Assembly: GCA_943787605.1 (NCBI GenBank)
Contig: CALSNB010000003.1
Location: 179,495 to 243,494, forward strand
Length of the DNA: 64,000 nt
Direction of reading: 5' to 3'
Source of the DNA: GCA-2697345 sp002697345
GTDB taxonomy: Bacteria > Pseudomonadota > Alphaproteobacteria > Rhodobacterales > Rhodobacteraceae
Both the position numbers and the translations under genes were made by a program. The notes beneath the pieces are model-generated. The model had not been told where the DNA came from. It saw only the letters and a program-made list of their open reading frames with translations, and did not search any database. Each line of letters starts with the position of its first letter. Position 1 is the first letter of the stretch. Of the stretch, positions 1 to 8,711 are shown one piece after another.

Positions 1-2153
1 CAGGCGCCAAACCAGAGCTTTCTACATCTATGAAGTCTGTCGGTGAGGCGATGGCCATTGGTAGAAGTTTTCAAGAGTCGTTACAAAAAGCACTCATATC
101 GCTCGAAACAGGCCTTAGTGGTCTTGATGAAATAGAAATCGAAGGAGCCCCTGATAAATCTGCCATAGTTGGCGCACTATCTAAACAGTGCCCCGATCGA
201 ATCCTGATTATTGCTCAAGCAATGAGAGAGGGGTTCTCTGACACCGACATTCATTTAATTACTATGTATGATCCCTGGTTCTTAACGCAAATAAGAGAAA
301 TTGTTCAGGCAGAAAACAAAATTAAGGAAAACGGCTTAACGCTAGAGGTTGATACTATTCGTTCATTAAAAATGTCTGGTTTTTCTGATAAACGGTTAGC
401 CGTTCTCTCAAATAAAAGTGAAATAGCTATAAGAAAATTTAGATTAAATAATAATATAACAGCAGTATTTAAAAGAATAGATACTTGCGCTGCAGAGTTT
501 GAAGCACAAACCCCATATATGTACTCAACGTACGAAACTCCTGCAATGGGTGAGGTTGAATGCGAGGCCAGACCATCTCAAAAGAAAAAAATCATAATAC
601 TTGGTGGTGGGCCTAATAGAATAGGGCAAGGGATAGAGTTTGATTATTGCTGTTGTCATGCCTGTTTTTCACTAAGCTCAGACGGTTACGAGACGATCAT
701 GATAAACTGTAATCCCGAGACAGTTTCAACAGATTATGATACGTCAGATCGTCTATACTTTGAACCACTTACGCTCGAGCATGTACTCGAGATTATTCGA
801 GTTGAGCAATCGAATGGTAGCCTTCATGGAGTTATTGTTCAATTTGGAGGTCAAACTCCACTAAACCTGGCCCAAGGATTAGCTGATGCCGGCATACCTA
901 TACTGGGCACAAGTCCTGATGCGATAGATCTAGCAGAAGATAGAGAGCGGTTCCAAGCACTGGTTGTTAGTCTCAAATTAAAACAGCCCAGGAATGGTAT
1001 CGCTCACACAAAAACAGAAGCTATAAATATTTCTCTTGAAATCGGGTTTCCATTAGTAATTAGACCATCATATGTTTTAGGTGGCAGAGCTATGGAAATA
1101 GTTCACAACTCTGTTCAACTAGAGCGTTATATCTCAGAGACTGTTATTCTTTCTGGAGATAGCCCAGTGTTACTTGATAGTTATTTATCAAATGCGATTG
1201 AGGTAGATATAGACGCTATATCAGATGGATCAGATGTTCACGTAGCTGGAATTATGCAACACATAGAAGAAGCCGGTGTCCATTCGGGGGACAGTGCATG
1301 CTCTCTGCCCCCATATTCGCTTTCTCCAAATATAATTACTGAACTGTCAGAGCAAACAAAAAAACTGGCTCTAGCTCTTGAAGTTGTAGGTTTAATGAAT
1401 GTTCAATTCGCTGTAAAAGATAATCAGATTTATCTAATTGAAGTAAACCCAAGAGCGTCAAGAACAGTTCCATTTGTTGCAAAAGCTGTGGGATCACCCA
1501 TCGCGTCGATAAGTGCTCAGGTAATGGCTGGGAGAAAATTATCAGAATTTAAACTTGTAAACCCAATTATTGATGGTTTCTGTGTTAAGGAAGTGGTTTT
1601 ACCATTTGCACGTTTTCCTGGTGTGGATACTTTACTTGGTCCAGAGATGCGCTCTACTGGCGAAGTCATGGGCTCTGACAGAAGCTTCCACAGAGCTTTT
1701 CTAAAGGCCCAAATTGGTGCTGGGAATGACCTTCCGCGAAAAGCTGTTGGTAAGATATTTATTTCTATTAAAGATTCAGATAAAACAGAAGCCTTCCTAA
1801 AAGCGATAGTAGCATTAGAACAATTGGGCCATTCAATAATAGCAACTCGAGGTACAGCCACTTGGTTACAAAAAAGTGGTCTAAAAATAGAGGTTGTAAA
1901 TAAAGTTTATGAAGGACGCCCAAATATTGTTGACCAAATGAAAGATAAAAAAATCTCACTCGTATTTAACACGACGGTCAACAGTCAGGCTGTGGAAGAT
2001 AGTCGAGAGATTAGAGCAGTGGCTCTGTATGATAAAATTCCTTATTTCACTACTGCCGCTGCCAGTGAAGCAGCAGCCCTATCTATGAAATCAAGGGAGG
2101 AAGGCGAATTTTCGGTAACCTCTATTCAAAGTAAAATTAATACTTCAAAATAA
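1..2153 (+). CDS. carB: carbamoyl-phosphate synthase large subunit, C-terminal two thirds (partial)
   Basis: The gene enters from the left edge: the frame is open from base 3, before the first ATG at 30, and reads into the conserved MKSVGEAMAIGR segment. CarB makes carbamoyl phosphate from bicarbonate, ATP and glutamine-derived ammonia for arginine and pyrimidine synthesis. About 716 of a usual 1,080 or so residues are present. Visible are the start of the second synthetase half (GGGPNRIGQGIEFDYCC), NPETVSTDYDTSDR, FGGQTPLNLA, the ATP-grasp segment VRPSYVLGGRAM, the metal-binding EVNPRASRTVPF, and a C-terminal MGS-type allosteric domain in roughly the last 140 residues. tdk follows after 14 bp. 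Confidence 0.97.
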   Translation, partial: GAKPELSTSMKSVGEAMAIGRSFQESLQKALISLETGLSGLDEIEIEGAPDKSAIVGALSKQCPDRILIIAQAMREGFSDTDIHLITMYDPWFLTQIREIVQAENKIKENGLTLEVDTIRSLKMSGFSDKRLAVLSNKSEIAIRKFRLNNNITAVFKRIDTCAAEFEAQTPYMYSTYETPAMGEVECEARPSQKKKIIILGGGPNRIGQGIEFDYCCCHACFSLSSDGYETIMINCNPETVSTDYDTSDRLYFEPLTLEHVLEIIRVEQSNGSLHGVIVQFGGQTPLNLAQGLADAGIPILGTSPDAIDLAEDRERFQALVVSLKLKQPRNGIAHTKTEAINISLEIGFPLVIRPSYVLGGRAMEIVHNSVQLERYISETVILSGDSPVLLDSYLSNAIEVDIDAISDGSDVHVAGIMQHIEEAGVHSGDSACSLPPYSLSPNIITELSEQTKKLALALEVVGLMNVQFAVKDNQIYLIEVNPRASRTVPFVAKAVGSPIASISAQVMAGRKLSEFKLVNPIIDGFCVKEVVLPFARFPGVDTLLGPEMRSTGEVMGSDRSFHRAFLKAQIGAGNDLPRKAVGKIFISIKDSDKTEAFLKAIVALEQLGHSIIATRGTATWLQKSGLKIEVVNKVYEGRPNIVDQMKDKKISLVFNTTVNSQAVEDSREIRAVALYDKIPYFTTAAASEAAALSMKSREEGEFSVTSIQSKINTSK

Positions 2154-2167
2154 TAGAAAGAAGAGCA

Positions 2168-2749
2168 ATGGCAAAACTTCACTTTCATTATTCAACCATG
2201 AATGCTGGAAAATCTACTTTACTGCTACAAGCTGCATATAACTATAAAGAAATGGGGATGGAAACATTACTATTAACTGCAGACTTCGATGACCGTACCG
2301 AAAATGGAAAAATTACCTCTCGAATAGGAATTTCAGAACAAGCAGAACTTTACAGCCAAGGTAGTGATTTACTTTCTTTAATAGAAAAAAAAACAAAAGA
2401 GAAAGCACTAGCGTGTGTCTTAGTAGATGAAGCACAATGGCTATCACCTAGCCAAGTTTGGCAACTAGCACAGGTCGTAGATGATCTAAGAATACCTGTA
2501 ATATGTTATGGGTTAAGAGTAGACTTTATGGGCGAACTTTTTCCTGGTTCCGCTAAATTACTAGCTATAGCTGACGAAATGCGGGAAGTTAGAACCATTT
2601 GTCATTGTGGAAGCAAAGCAACCATGGTCGTTAGAAAAGATTCTGATGGGAAAGTACAAACTTCGGGAGATCAGGTTCAAGTTGGTGGAAATGAAATGTA
2701 TTTCTCCCTTTGTAGGCTACATTGGAGACAGGCTGTAAAAGGAGATTAA
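2168..2749 (+). CDS. tdk: thymidine kinase (type II, TK1-like)
   Basis: Phosphorylates thymidine to dTMP with ATP, a salvage step. The 193-residue length is normal. The P-loop variant is MNAGKST at residues 11-17, and the LVDEAQ segment (85-90) supplies the catalytic glutamate. A zinc-ribbon-like CHCG near residue 145 and a C-terminal CxxHW segment match the structural zinc site of this family. An AAGAAGAG ribosome-binding site lies just before the ATG. It sits 14 bp after carB, so the two nucleotide-metabolism genes may be co-transcribed. Confidence 0.96.
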   Translation: MAKLHFHYSTMNAGKSTLLLQAAYNYKEMGMETLLLTADFDDRTENGKITSRIGISEQAELYSQGSDLLSLIEKKTKEKALACVLVDEAQWLSPSQVWQLAQVVDDLRIPVICYGLRVDFMGELFPGSAKLLAIADEMREVRTICHCGSKATMVVRKDSDGKVQTSGDQVQVGGNEMYFSLCRLHWRQAVKGD

Positions 2750-2787
2750 GATATTTAACTCTCTAACAAAAGGATCAAAATGTCTCT

Positions 2788-3129
2788 TTAATAAACCTGA
2801 CCCCCTACAGGCACATCCTCATCTGGAACAATTAATATCACTTGTTTATTTTCATCTGGAACTCCAAGAACCAAGATTTCTGACATGAATTTACCAATTT
2901 GCCTGGGGGCAAAGTTAACAACTGCAAGCACTCGTCTACCTATTAGCTCACTACATTTATAATTATCCTTAATTTGAGCTGAGCTTTTTTTTATGCCAAT
3001 TTCATTTTCAAAATTAACCCATAGTTTTATTGCGGGTTTTCTAGCTTCTGGAAATTCCTCTGCTCTAATTATTTCACCTACCCGAATATCTAGTTTCTGG
3101 AAGTCTGAAAAAGTTACCTCTTCAACCAT
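2788..3129 (-). CDS. CsaA-like tRNA-binding domain protein
   Basis: A single OB-fold tRNA-binding domain of 113 residues, like CsaA and the C-terminal domain of MetRS. The motif DIRVGEI near residue 14 and VNFAPRQIGKFMSEILVLG in the second half are typical. CsaA is described as a chaperone-like or tRNA-binding protein; the in vivo role is not settled. Its start overlaps the end of proC by 8 bp on the same strand, so it is probably the second gene of a proC-csaA operon. The end converges on tdk with a 38-bp gap. Confidence 0.88.
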   Translation of the reverse strand: MVEEVTFSDFQKLDIRVGEIIRAEEFPEARKPAIKLWVNFENEIGIKKSSAQIKDNYKCSELIGRRVLAVVNFAPRQIGKFMSEILVLGVPDENKQVILIVPDEDVPVGGQVY

Positions 3130-3946
3130 CTTCAGAACTCCTTAATTCCTTACTTCTGTTTGAAGCAGCTTCGACTGCCTTGGATAACAGGGGGTGAAAA
3201 CCAGTGTCTTTGTTCATTAAAATTTTAAGGGCCGCTGCAGTAGTTCCCCCTGGGCTAGTCACATTAATACGCAAACTTGCTGGATCTTCATCCGATGTTT
3301 CTGCTAGCAACCCTGCACCAACCACTGTTGCCTTTGCCAAAGTCATTGATAACTCAGCGTTCAAACCGTTGGACTGTCCAGCATCTGCCAACGCTTCGAT
3401 AAGATGAAAAACGTAGGCGGGGCCTGATCCTGAAACAGCAGTCACGGCATCCATTTGCTCCTCCGAGTCTAGAAATACTATTTTTCCAACTGATGACAAA
3501 AGTTTTTCTGTAGCTTTTAGCTCCACATCACTAACATAATCGTTAGATATAATCGCAGTAATCCCTTTTCCAATAGATGCTGGGGTATTAGGCATAGCCC
3601 GTACTATGGGCGTTTGGTTACCTAAAATACGTTCAAAATATGAGATAGAGGTACCCGCAGCTATAGAAATAAATAAAGTTTTTGAATTTCCTAATTTTTT
3701 TAACTTAGGAACTACATCTGGCATCATTTGAGGTTTCACTGCTATTAAAACAATCGACGGGTTGATCGGTAACGTTTTATTTAACCTGACAGTTTGTTTA
3801 ATTAACCAATCAGATGGATTGGGATCTATTACGGTGATTTCATTTGGATCTAAACCCTCCGTCAGCCAACCTCTCAATAAAGCAGAGCCCATTTTCCCGC
3901 AACCAACTATTACTATGTCTTGTTTACTTAATTTTGATAAATTCAA
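3122..3946 (-). CDS. proC: pyrroline-5-carboxylate reductase
   Basis: Last step of proline synthesis: reduces pyrroline-5-carboxylate with NAD(P)H. The 274-residue protein has the N-terminal Rossmann loop GCGKMGSALLRG, the MPNTPASIGKG segment, AVSGSGPAYVFHLIEALADAG and the C-terminal signature region SPGGTTAAALKIL. The best start is a TTG at 3946 with GAGG a few bases upstream; there is no in-frame ATG before the Rossmann loop. It is followed, with an 8-bp overlap, by the tRNA-binding protein gene. Confidence 0.95.
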   Translation of the reverse strand: MNLSKLSKQDIVIVGCGKMGSALLRGWLTEGLDPNEITVIDPNPSDWLIKQTVRLNKTLPINPSIVLIAVKPQMMPDVVPKLKKLGNSKTLFISIAAGTSISYFERILGNQTPIVRAMPNTPASIGKGITAIISNDYVSDVELKATEKLLSSVGKIVFLDSEEQMDAVTAVSGSGPAYVFHLIEALADAGQSNGLNAELSMTLAKATVVGAGLLAETSDEDPASLRINVTSPGGTTAAALKILMNKDTGFHPLLSKAVEAASNRSKELRSSEDG

Positions 3947-3978
3947 AGGTCACCTCAAGTATATTTTATAAAAACACA

Positions 3979-4482
3979 CTATGCATGACCTATAGCCTCG
4001 GCAATAGCCAGTTGCATAGCAGAGTTAGGGGTACGATCACCCCAGCACACCAATTGAAAAGCAGGATAAAACTGTTCTGAAACATTAATTGCCGAGTCTA
4101 ACATCTTATTAATTTGCTCTGGACTAGGCGCAACCTCCTCACCCAAGACCAATCCATAACGAAAGGCAATTACTTTTTGCTTCGCCCAATAAATGAAGCT
4201 TCCTATCCAACATTCATCATTTGCTAAATTTAATATCTCATAGAGACTACCTAACTTTTCTTTAGGTAGCTCCATTTCAAATGTTGATATCAACCGGAGA
4301 GTTTGTTCATGATGAGACCAAGCTAAAGTAACTGAATAAGTTCTCCATTGGCCTTCAACTAGCATTGAAATTTGGTTTTCTCCAAGACGGTCAAATTCCC
4401 AATCATATTTTTCAGCAATAGTTTCAACAATATCAATCGGATGAACTTCCTCAAATTCTAGGAACTCCTCTAAGTTTGTCAT
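3979..4482 (-). CDS. YbjN domain-containing protein
   Basis: A 167-residue protein of the YbjN family, recognised from the overall pattern: an N-terminal helix-rich start (HPIDIVETIAEKYDW), a two-strand core around GQWRTYSVTLAW, and a middle segment NDECWIGSFIYW. YbjN proteins resemble type III secretion chaperones in fold and have been linked to stress tolerance and motility in enterobacteria; the function here is unknown. It has no signal peptide. It is upstream of proC on the same strand with a 32-bp gap, so co-transcription is possible. Confidence 0.82.
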   Translation of the reverse strand: MTNLEEFLEFEEVHPIDIVETIAEKYDWEFDRLGENQISMLVEGQWRTYSVTLAWSHHEQTLRLISTFEMELPKEKLGSLYEILNLANDECWIGSFIYWAKQKVIAFRYGLVLGEEVAPSPEQINKMLDSAINVSEQFYPAFQLVCWGDRTPNSAMQLAIAEAIGHA

Positions 4483-4667
4483 AAAAGTTACTTTCTTATC
4501 GACTAGTGAAAGAATTCTTAACGCAAGATATTGACACAGGCACCACTAGTAGGTTTGAGGGACTATAGTAACACAATATATGGGTAAGTTGAAAATGCCT
4601 AGCCAAAAAAGAAAAAAGATTGTTAAAATGTAATATTATTATTTTAACTATTAACGAGTGGGAGGCT
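4483..4667. other. intergenic region between the HesA/MoeB gene and the YbjN gene
   Basis: An AT-rich spacer of 185 bp between two minus-strand genes. It presumably holds the promoter of the YbjN-proC-csaA group, but I see no convincing -35/-10 pair on the minus strand. On the plus strand a TTGACA at 4531 has no well-spaced -10. An 18-codon lysine-rich frame at 4580-4633 is noted among the rejected items. Confidence 0.4.
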
Positions 4668-5705
4668 CTATTTTTTTGAACATATCGGACAATTCGTATC
4701 TTGATTCAATTTAATGGTACGTGTCTCTGCATTAAGAGCATCGTAGATCATTAATCGGCCATTCAGTAACTCACCGGCCCCTACAATTAATTTTATTGCC
4801 TCTACAGCCATAATAGACCCTATAACTCCGGGCAAAGCACCCACTACACCTGTCTCAGAACAAGAAGCTGCTAACTCTGTGTTAGGAATATTAGGGAAAA
4901 CACATTGGTAACAAGGACTATCCAAAGTAGAAGTATAAACCATAACCTGTCCCTCCCACTGAGATATCGCCCCTGAAATCAATGGTTTTTTTAACTTTAC
5001 ACAAGTTTTATTTACCAAATATCTAGTTTGAGCATTATCAGTTCCATCAATGATTAAATCAAAGTTAGAAATTAAATCATCTGCATTTTTTTTGTCAAAT
5101 AAGTAGTTATAAGTTAAAATATTTGTATAAGGATTTTGTGCTCTTATTGCTTCAGAGGCTGCAAATACTTTTGGGTCTCCAATCATCTTATCAGTATAGA
5201 TTATTTGTCTTTGCAAATTAGAATTATCAACCAAATCGCTATCGACAACACCGATTGTGCCTATACCACCAGCGCCTAGATATTGAAGAACAGGTGATCC
5301 CAAGCCGCCTGCTCCTATTACTAGAATTTTAGCATTTTTTAGCTTTTTTTGTCCAAGACCCCCGATTTCTTTTAAAACAATATGTCTAGCGTATCTATTC
5401 AACTCTTCAGAATTAAATAGATTTTTTGTTGAATCTTTTCCAAATTTGACTTTTCCAATATTTTTAGCTTTTTTTAAGAGAAAAACGTAACCAATAATTA
5501 CCAATAAAAGGAGAAAGCTAATAACCAAATTACTTAATGATCCACCTGTACTCTTAACTAAGATATGATCAGCACTAAAAGTGAAATGAATTAAAAAAAT
5601 AATACCAAAAGCTATAGATAAAAAGGTTAGATTATAACGACGCTTCACATTAAAAATGCGATCTAGTAATAGGAAAGTTATGCCAAGTAGGAAAAAAACC
5701 ATCAT
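4668..5705 (-). CDS. HesA/MoeB/ThiF-family E1-like adenylyltransferase with N-terminal membrane segments
   Basis: Adenylates the C-terminal glycine of a ubiquitin-like sulfur carrier, as MoeB does for MoaD and ThiF for ThiS. The E1 domain starts near residue 97: LNRYARHIVLKEIGG, the nucleotide loop GAGGLGS (131-137), DNSNLQRQ (160-167), a catalytic-type cysteine at 282, and two zinc-binding pairs, CYQC (265-268) and CPIC (339-342). About 80 extra N-terminal residues carry two or three hydrophobic segments (about 1-15, 27-43 and 59-77), so the enzyme is probably membrane-anchored. Its ATG shares the TAATG overlap with the dut stop. Whether it serves molybdopterin or thiamine synthesis cannot be told. 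Confidence 0.9.
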   Translation of the reverse strand: MMVFFLLGITFLLLDRIFNVKRRYNLTFLSIAFGIIFLIHFTFSADHILVKSTGGSLSNLVISFLLLLVIIGYVFLLKKAKNIGKVKFGKDSTKNLFNSEELNRYARHIVLKEIGGLGQKKLKNAKILVIGAGGLGSPVLQYLGAGGIGTIGVVDSDLVDNSNLQRQIIYTDKMIGDPKVFAASEAIRAQNPYTNILTYNYLFDKKNADDLISNFDLIIDGTDNAQTRYLVNKTCVKLKKPLISGAISQWEGQVMVYTSTLDSPCYQCVFPNIPNTELAASCSETGVVGALPGVIGSIMAVEAIKLIVGAGELLNGRLMIYDALNAETRTIKLNQDTNCPICSKK

Positions 5706-6172
5706 TATTTAATTCCTGTAGATCCAAAACCCCTAGAAGATCGCCCACTACTCTCAAGAGTATCGACGAGTTCAAAAGTAGCACGTGCCACTGGGGCAAC
5801 AACTAATTGAGCAATTCTATCTCCATGACATATATGGAAAGGGTTTTGACCAAGGTTAATCATTATTATCCCAACCTCTCCTCTGTAATCACTATCTATC
5901 GTGCCTGGGGAGTTAATTATTGAAATTGCATAGTTTAATGCCAAACCAGAACGTGGTCTAACCTGGATTTCAAAACCTTGAGGCACATGAACAGACAGAC
6001 CAGTCGGCACTAATACTGGCCTCCCCGATAGCAAGTTAACTCCAACATCTCTTAACTCAATAGGAAAATTTGCTCTTATATCTGCACCAGATGCTTCTAC
6101 CGTCTGATATTCGGGTCCTGCTACCAAGGGATCCGATAATTTACTCCGTACAAACTTGACCAATTGAGTCAT
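5705..6172 (-). CDS. dut: deoxyuridine 5'-triphosphate nucleotidohydrolase (dUTPase)
   Basis: Hydrolyses dUTP to dUMP and pyrophosphate, keeping uracil out of DNA and supplying dTMP synthesis. All trimeric dUTPase motifs are present in the 155 residues: PRSGLA (73-78), GTIDSDYRGE (90-99) with the catalytic aspartate, GDRIAQL (117-123) and the flexible C-terminal RGFGSTG (147-153). The start overlaps the coaBC stop as ATGA and its stop overlaps the next start as TAATG, so the three genes are translationally coupled. Confidence 0.97.
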   Translation of the reverse strand: MTQLVKFVRSKLSDPLVAGPEYQTVEASGADIRANFPIELRDVGVNLLSGRPVLVPTGLSVHVPQGFEIQVRPRSGLALNYAISIINSPGTIDSDYRGEVGIIMINLGQNPFHICHGDRIAQLVVAPVARATFELVDTLESSGRSSRGFGSTGIK

Positions 6173-7368
6173 GATAAGTTTAATTTTTTTGCCATAAGAC
6201 CAACTAGTTTTAACGCAACTTTGGACTTATCCATCCTTTCCCATTTCTCAACCCCAGCATTAGAAATCAATATTACAGCGTTCTCAGTTCCCCCCATAAT
6301 ATTTGTTTCAGGCCTTATGTCATTTGCGACAATCCAATCACATTTCTTCCTATTTAGCTTTTCAGTCGCATTTGCTATTAGATCATCAGTTTCCGCAGCA
6401 AAACCTACTACTAGCTTTGGACGATCTTTTTTCAACTTAGATACATATTCTAGAATGTCAGGGTTTTTGATTAGTTTGAGAACTAACTCTTTATCCGAAT
6501 TCTTTTTAATTTTTGACTTAGAAAACTCCTTAGTCTTCCAGTCAGCAACGGCTGCCACCATAACAAATGCATCAGCAGGTAATGATTTTTTAACTTCCTT
6601 AAACATTTCATTCGCTGATTCCACTCGCTTGATTTCAGCTCCCAAGGGTAATTCGATATGTGTTGGTCCAGAGATTAATGTCACTCTAGCTCCTTCATTT
6701 AACAGGGCAACAGCAATCTGGTTTCCCTGATTACCAGATGAAAGATTCCCGATAAATCTAACGGGATCTATTTGTTCGTAAGTGGGGCCAGACGTAACTA
6801 CTATATGTTTACCTTTAAGTTTCCCAAGAGATAATTTTTTTTTTATTGCTACAATAATTTGTTCTGGTTCTGCCATACGACCAAAACCAAACTCTCCACA
6901 AGCCATAGACCCTTCAACTGGCCCAATAAAACCAATACCATCTTTTTTTAATAACTGTATATTTCGTCTAGTAGCCAAATGCTCCCACATCCTGACATTC
7001 ATTGCTGGAGCAGCTAAAACTTCGGTATCAGTTGCTAGTAAAAGCGTGGAAGCTAGATCATTAGCTAAACCCGATGCCATTTTAGCCAGTAGATCAGCAG
7101 TAGCAGGAACGATTACTATCAAATCTGAGTTCCTAGATAATTCTATATGCCCCATCTGGGTCTCATCTTCTAAATCAAAAAGATCTGCATAGACCTTTGA
7201 TCCTGATAAAACAGAAATACTTAAAGGAGTAACAAATTCTTTTCCAGCCTCTGTAAGTACAGGAGTGACAGAGGCACCTGCCTCGCGTAAGCCACGAATT
7301 AAATCGTGGCATTTAAATGCAGCAATACCACCACCTATTATCAGAAGTATTTTTTTTCCATTTAGCAT
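6169..7368 (-). CDS. coaBC: bifunctional phosphopantothenoylcysteine decarboxylase/phosphopantothenate-cysteine ligase
   Basis: Two consecutive steps of coenzyme A synthesis in one 399-residue protein. The N-terminal CoaC flavin domain shows GGGIAAFK (12-19), the catalytic histidine in GHIELS (73-78), PAMN (121-124) and an active-site cysteine in ACGE (156-159). The CoaB half begins near residue 186 with VVTSGPTYEQIDPVRFIGN and ends with the nucleotide-binding region around AAVADW and VGFAAETDD. It leads the coaBC-dut-HesA operon. The coaBC-dut pairing is common in proteobacteria. Confidence 0.97.
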   Translation of the reverse strand: MLNGKKILLIIGGGIAAFKCHDLIRGLREAGASVTPVLTEAGKEFVTPLSISVLSGSKVYADLFDLEDETQMGHIELSRNSDLIVIVPATADLLAKMASGLANDLASTLLLATDTEVLAAPAMNVRMWEHLATRRNIQLLKKDGIGFIGPVEGSMACGEFGFGRMAEPEQIIVAIKKKLSLGKLKGKHIVVTSGPTYEQIDPVRFIGNLSSGNQGNQIAVALLNEGARVTLISGPTHIELPLGAEIKRVESANEMFKEVKKSLPADAFVMVAAVADWKTKEFSKSKIKKNSDKELVLKLIKNPDILEYVSKLKKDRPKLVVGFAAETDDLIANATEKLNRKKCDWIVANDIRPETNIMGGTENAVILISNAGVEKWERMDKSKVALKLVGLMAKKLNLS

Positions 7369-7581
7369 TTCATAATAATCCCTTGACTATACATATAAAC
7401 CCTATGCTTTACTTTCTCAAGGAGCAATCAAATGGTAATAATTTACTAAAATAGGCTTTTAGATACTATATTAATTCTGTAAGTTAACTCTAGTTAACTG
7501 TATTTTTTTGACTAATTTAGCTTATTAAAGTTTAAAAGTGCTTCTCTATAACTTCTGAATTTTTATTAACAGGTGAATTTA
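7369..7581. other. divergent intergenic region coaBC / cobU with mini-ORF and hairpin
   Basis: The 213-bp divergent spacer must contain promoters for both directions. On the plus strand there is a GGAG (7421-7424) 7 bp before a five-codon frame (ATG at 7432, stop at 7447-7449). Downstream, AGTTAAC (7482-7488) and GTTAACT (7493-7499) can form a 7-bp stem with a TCTA loop, followed by G, TA and seven T. This resembles a weak intrinsic terminator in front of cobU. No cobalamin riboswitch core is visible. Confidence 0.35.
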
Positions 7582-8136
7582 ATGAACTTATTACCAAACT
7601 TAACTTTAATCATTGGAGGTGCTTGCTCTGGCAAAACAAAATTTGCAGAAAACCTCACTTTAAATAATGGATCCAATAATCTTTACATTGCAACCGCGGA
7701 GCCTTTTGATTTGGAAATGAAAAGTAAGATTGATTCCCATCAAAAATCAAGGGCGCTAAAAAAATGGACGACTATAGAAGCATTCCATAATCTAGCAGAA
7801 ACGCTTGAAGGAATGAAAGAAGTAAAATTTGATACTATTTTAATTGATTGTCTCACGATGTGGTTAACTAACAAATTTCTTAAAAATAAAGACCTCCCAC
7901 AAGAGGTTTCTCACCTAGTTGAGAGCATAAGAGAACAGAAAATGAAAGTTGTAATAGTCACTAACGAGCTAGGGTATGGAATTGTGCCAGATAACAAAAT
8001 GGCTAGAGAATTTAGAAATCTTAATGGCCAACTGAATCAACAAATTGCTGCAGAGTCTGACCTGGTCATACAAGTAGTTGCTGGGTTGCCCTGCACCCTT
8101 AAAGGCACGTTACCCAAGGCAAGTAATGACTACTAA
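7582..8136 (+). CDS. cobU: adenosylcobinamide kinase/adenosylcobinamide-phosphate guanylyltransferase
   Basis: Activates adenosylcobinamide by phosphorylation and GMP transfer, a late step of cobalamin assembly and salvage. The P-loop GGACSGKT lies at residues 12-19 counted from the ATG; LIDCLTMWLTN and VTNELGYGIVPDN are typical CobU/CobP segments, and the length of 184 residues is normal. I prefer the ATG at 7582, which has AGG 8 bp upstream, over the in-frame GTG at 7573. The next gene, a phosphatase, overlaps the end by 11 bp. No other cobalamin synthesis genes are in the window. Confidence 0.93.
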   Translation: MNLLPNLTLIIGGACSGKTKFAENLTLNNGSNNLYIATAEPFDLEMKSKIDSHQKSRALKKWTTIEAFHNLAETLEGMKEVKFDTILIDCLTMWLTNKFLKNKDLPQEVSHLVESIREQKMKVVIVTNELGYGIVPDNKMAREFRNLNGQLNQQIAAESDLVIQVVAGLPCTLKGTLPKASNDY

Positions 8137-8707
8137 TTGGTGGTGGATTAGGCACGGCCCAACGCATGAGAAATCTTTTGTTGGCTGGCGTGACGTACCA
8201 GCAGATCTTTCTGACTTTTCACGTATAAAGAGACTTAAAAAAATTTTACCAAAGAACCCTATTATACTATCTTCTGATCTACAAAGAGCCACTGCAACAG
8301 CAAGTGCAATAAATAGTCATGATAAAACTATATTAATTAATCCCGACCTCAGAGAATTTAATTTTGGTATCTGGGATGGAATGGAATTTGAGGCTGTGTC
8401 AAGTCGAGATCCAAAACTTAGTAAAGACTTTTGGGAAACCCCAGGAGATATTATAGCGCCCGAAGGCGAAAGTTGGAATATACTCAAAAATCGAGTATCT
8501 AATGTTGTAGAGGAATATACCAGAGATTACAGGGGTGCAGACATCATAGCTGTCGCTCATTTTGGTGTTATCCTAACACAATTACAGATTGCATTAGGAA
8601 TAACACCTTACGAAGCTATTTCTTATAAAATAGATAATTTATCAGTTACAAAAATATCAATTGATGGTGAAAAGAGATTTGTTAGCGGAATTAATATCAC
8701 GCCATAA
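8126..8707 (+). CDS. histidine phosphatase family protein, probably alpha-ribazole phosphatase (CobC-like)
   Basis: A phosphoglycerate-mutase-type phosphatase with the catalytic RHG at residues 9-11, the second arginine in SSDLQRATATA, the acid in LREFNFGIWDG, and the second histidine in VAHFGV. Overlap with cobU by 11 bp makes alpha-ribazole-5'-phosphate dephosphorylation (CobC) the likely role, by context. The ATG at 8126 with AAGG upstream is chosen over an upstream in-frame ATG at 8078, because the extra 16 residues would not resemble the family. Confidence 0.85.
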   Translation: MTTNWWWIRHGPTHEKSFVGWRDVPADLSDFSRIKRLKKILPKNPIILSSDLQRATATASAINSHDKTILINPDLREFNFGIWDGMEFEAVSSRDPKLSKDFWETPGDIIAPEGESWNILKNRVSNVVEEYTRDYRGADIIAVAHFGVILTQLQIALGITPYEAISYKIDNLSVTKISIDGEKRFVSGINITP

Positions 8708-8711
8708 AAAA

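Noticed and set aside
4580..4633. 18-codon lysine-rich frame (MGKLKMPSQKRKKIVKM) on the plus strand
   Set aside because: No ribosome-binding site at useful spacing, and the TTGACA at 4531 has no well-spaced -10. Poly-lysine from A-rich DNA is expected by chance.
6164..6730. 188-codon plus-strand frame
   Set aside because: Entirely antisense to coaBC, which has all its conserved motifs.
7369..7581. Cobalamin riboswitch before cobU
   Set aside because: No GCCACTG-type B12 box is visible in the spacer.
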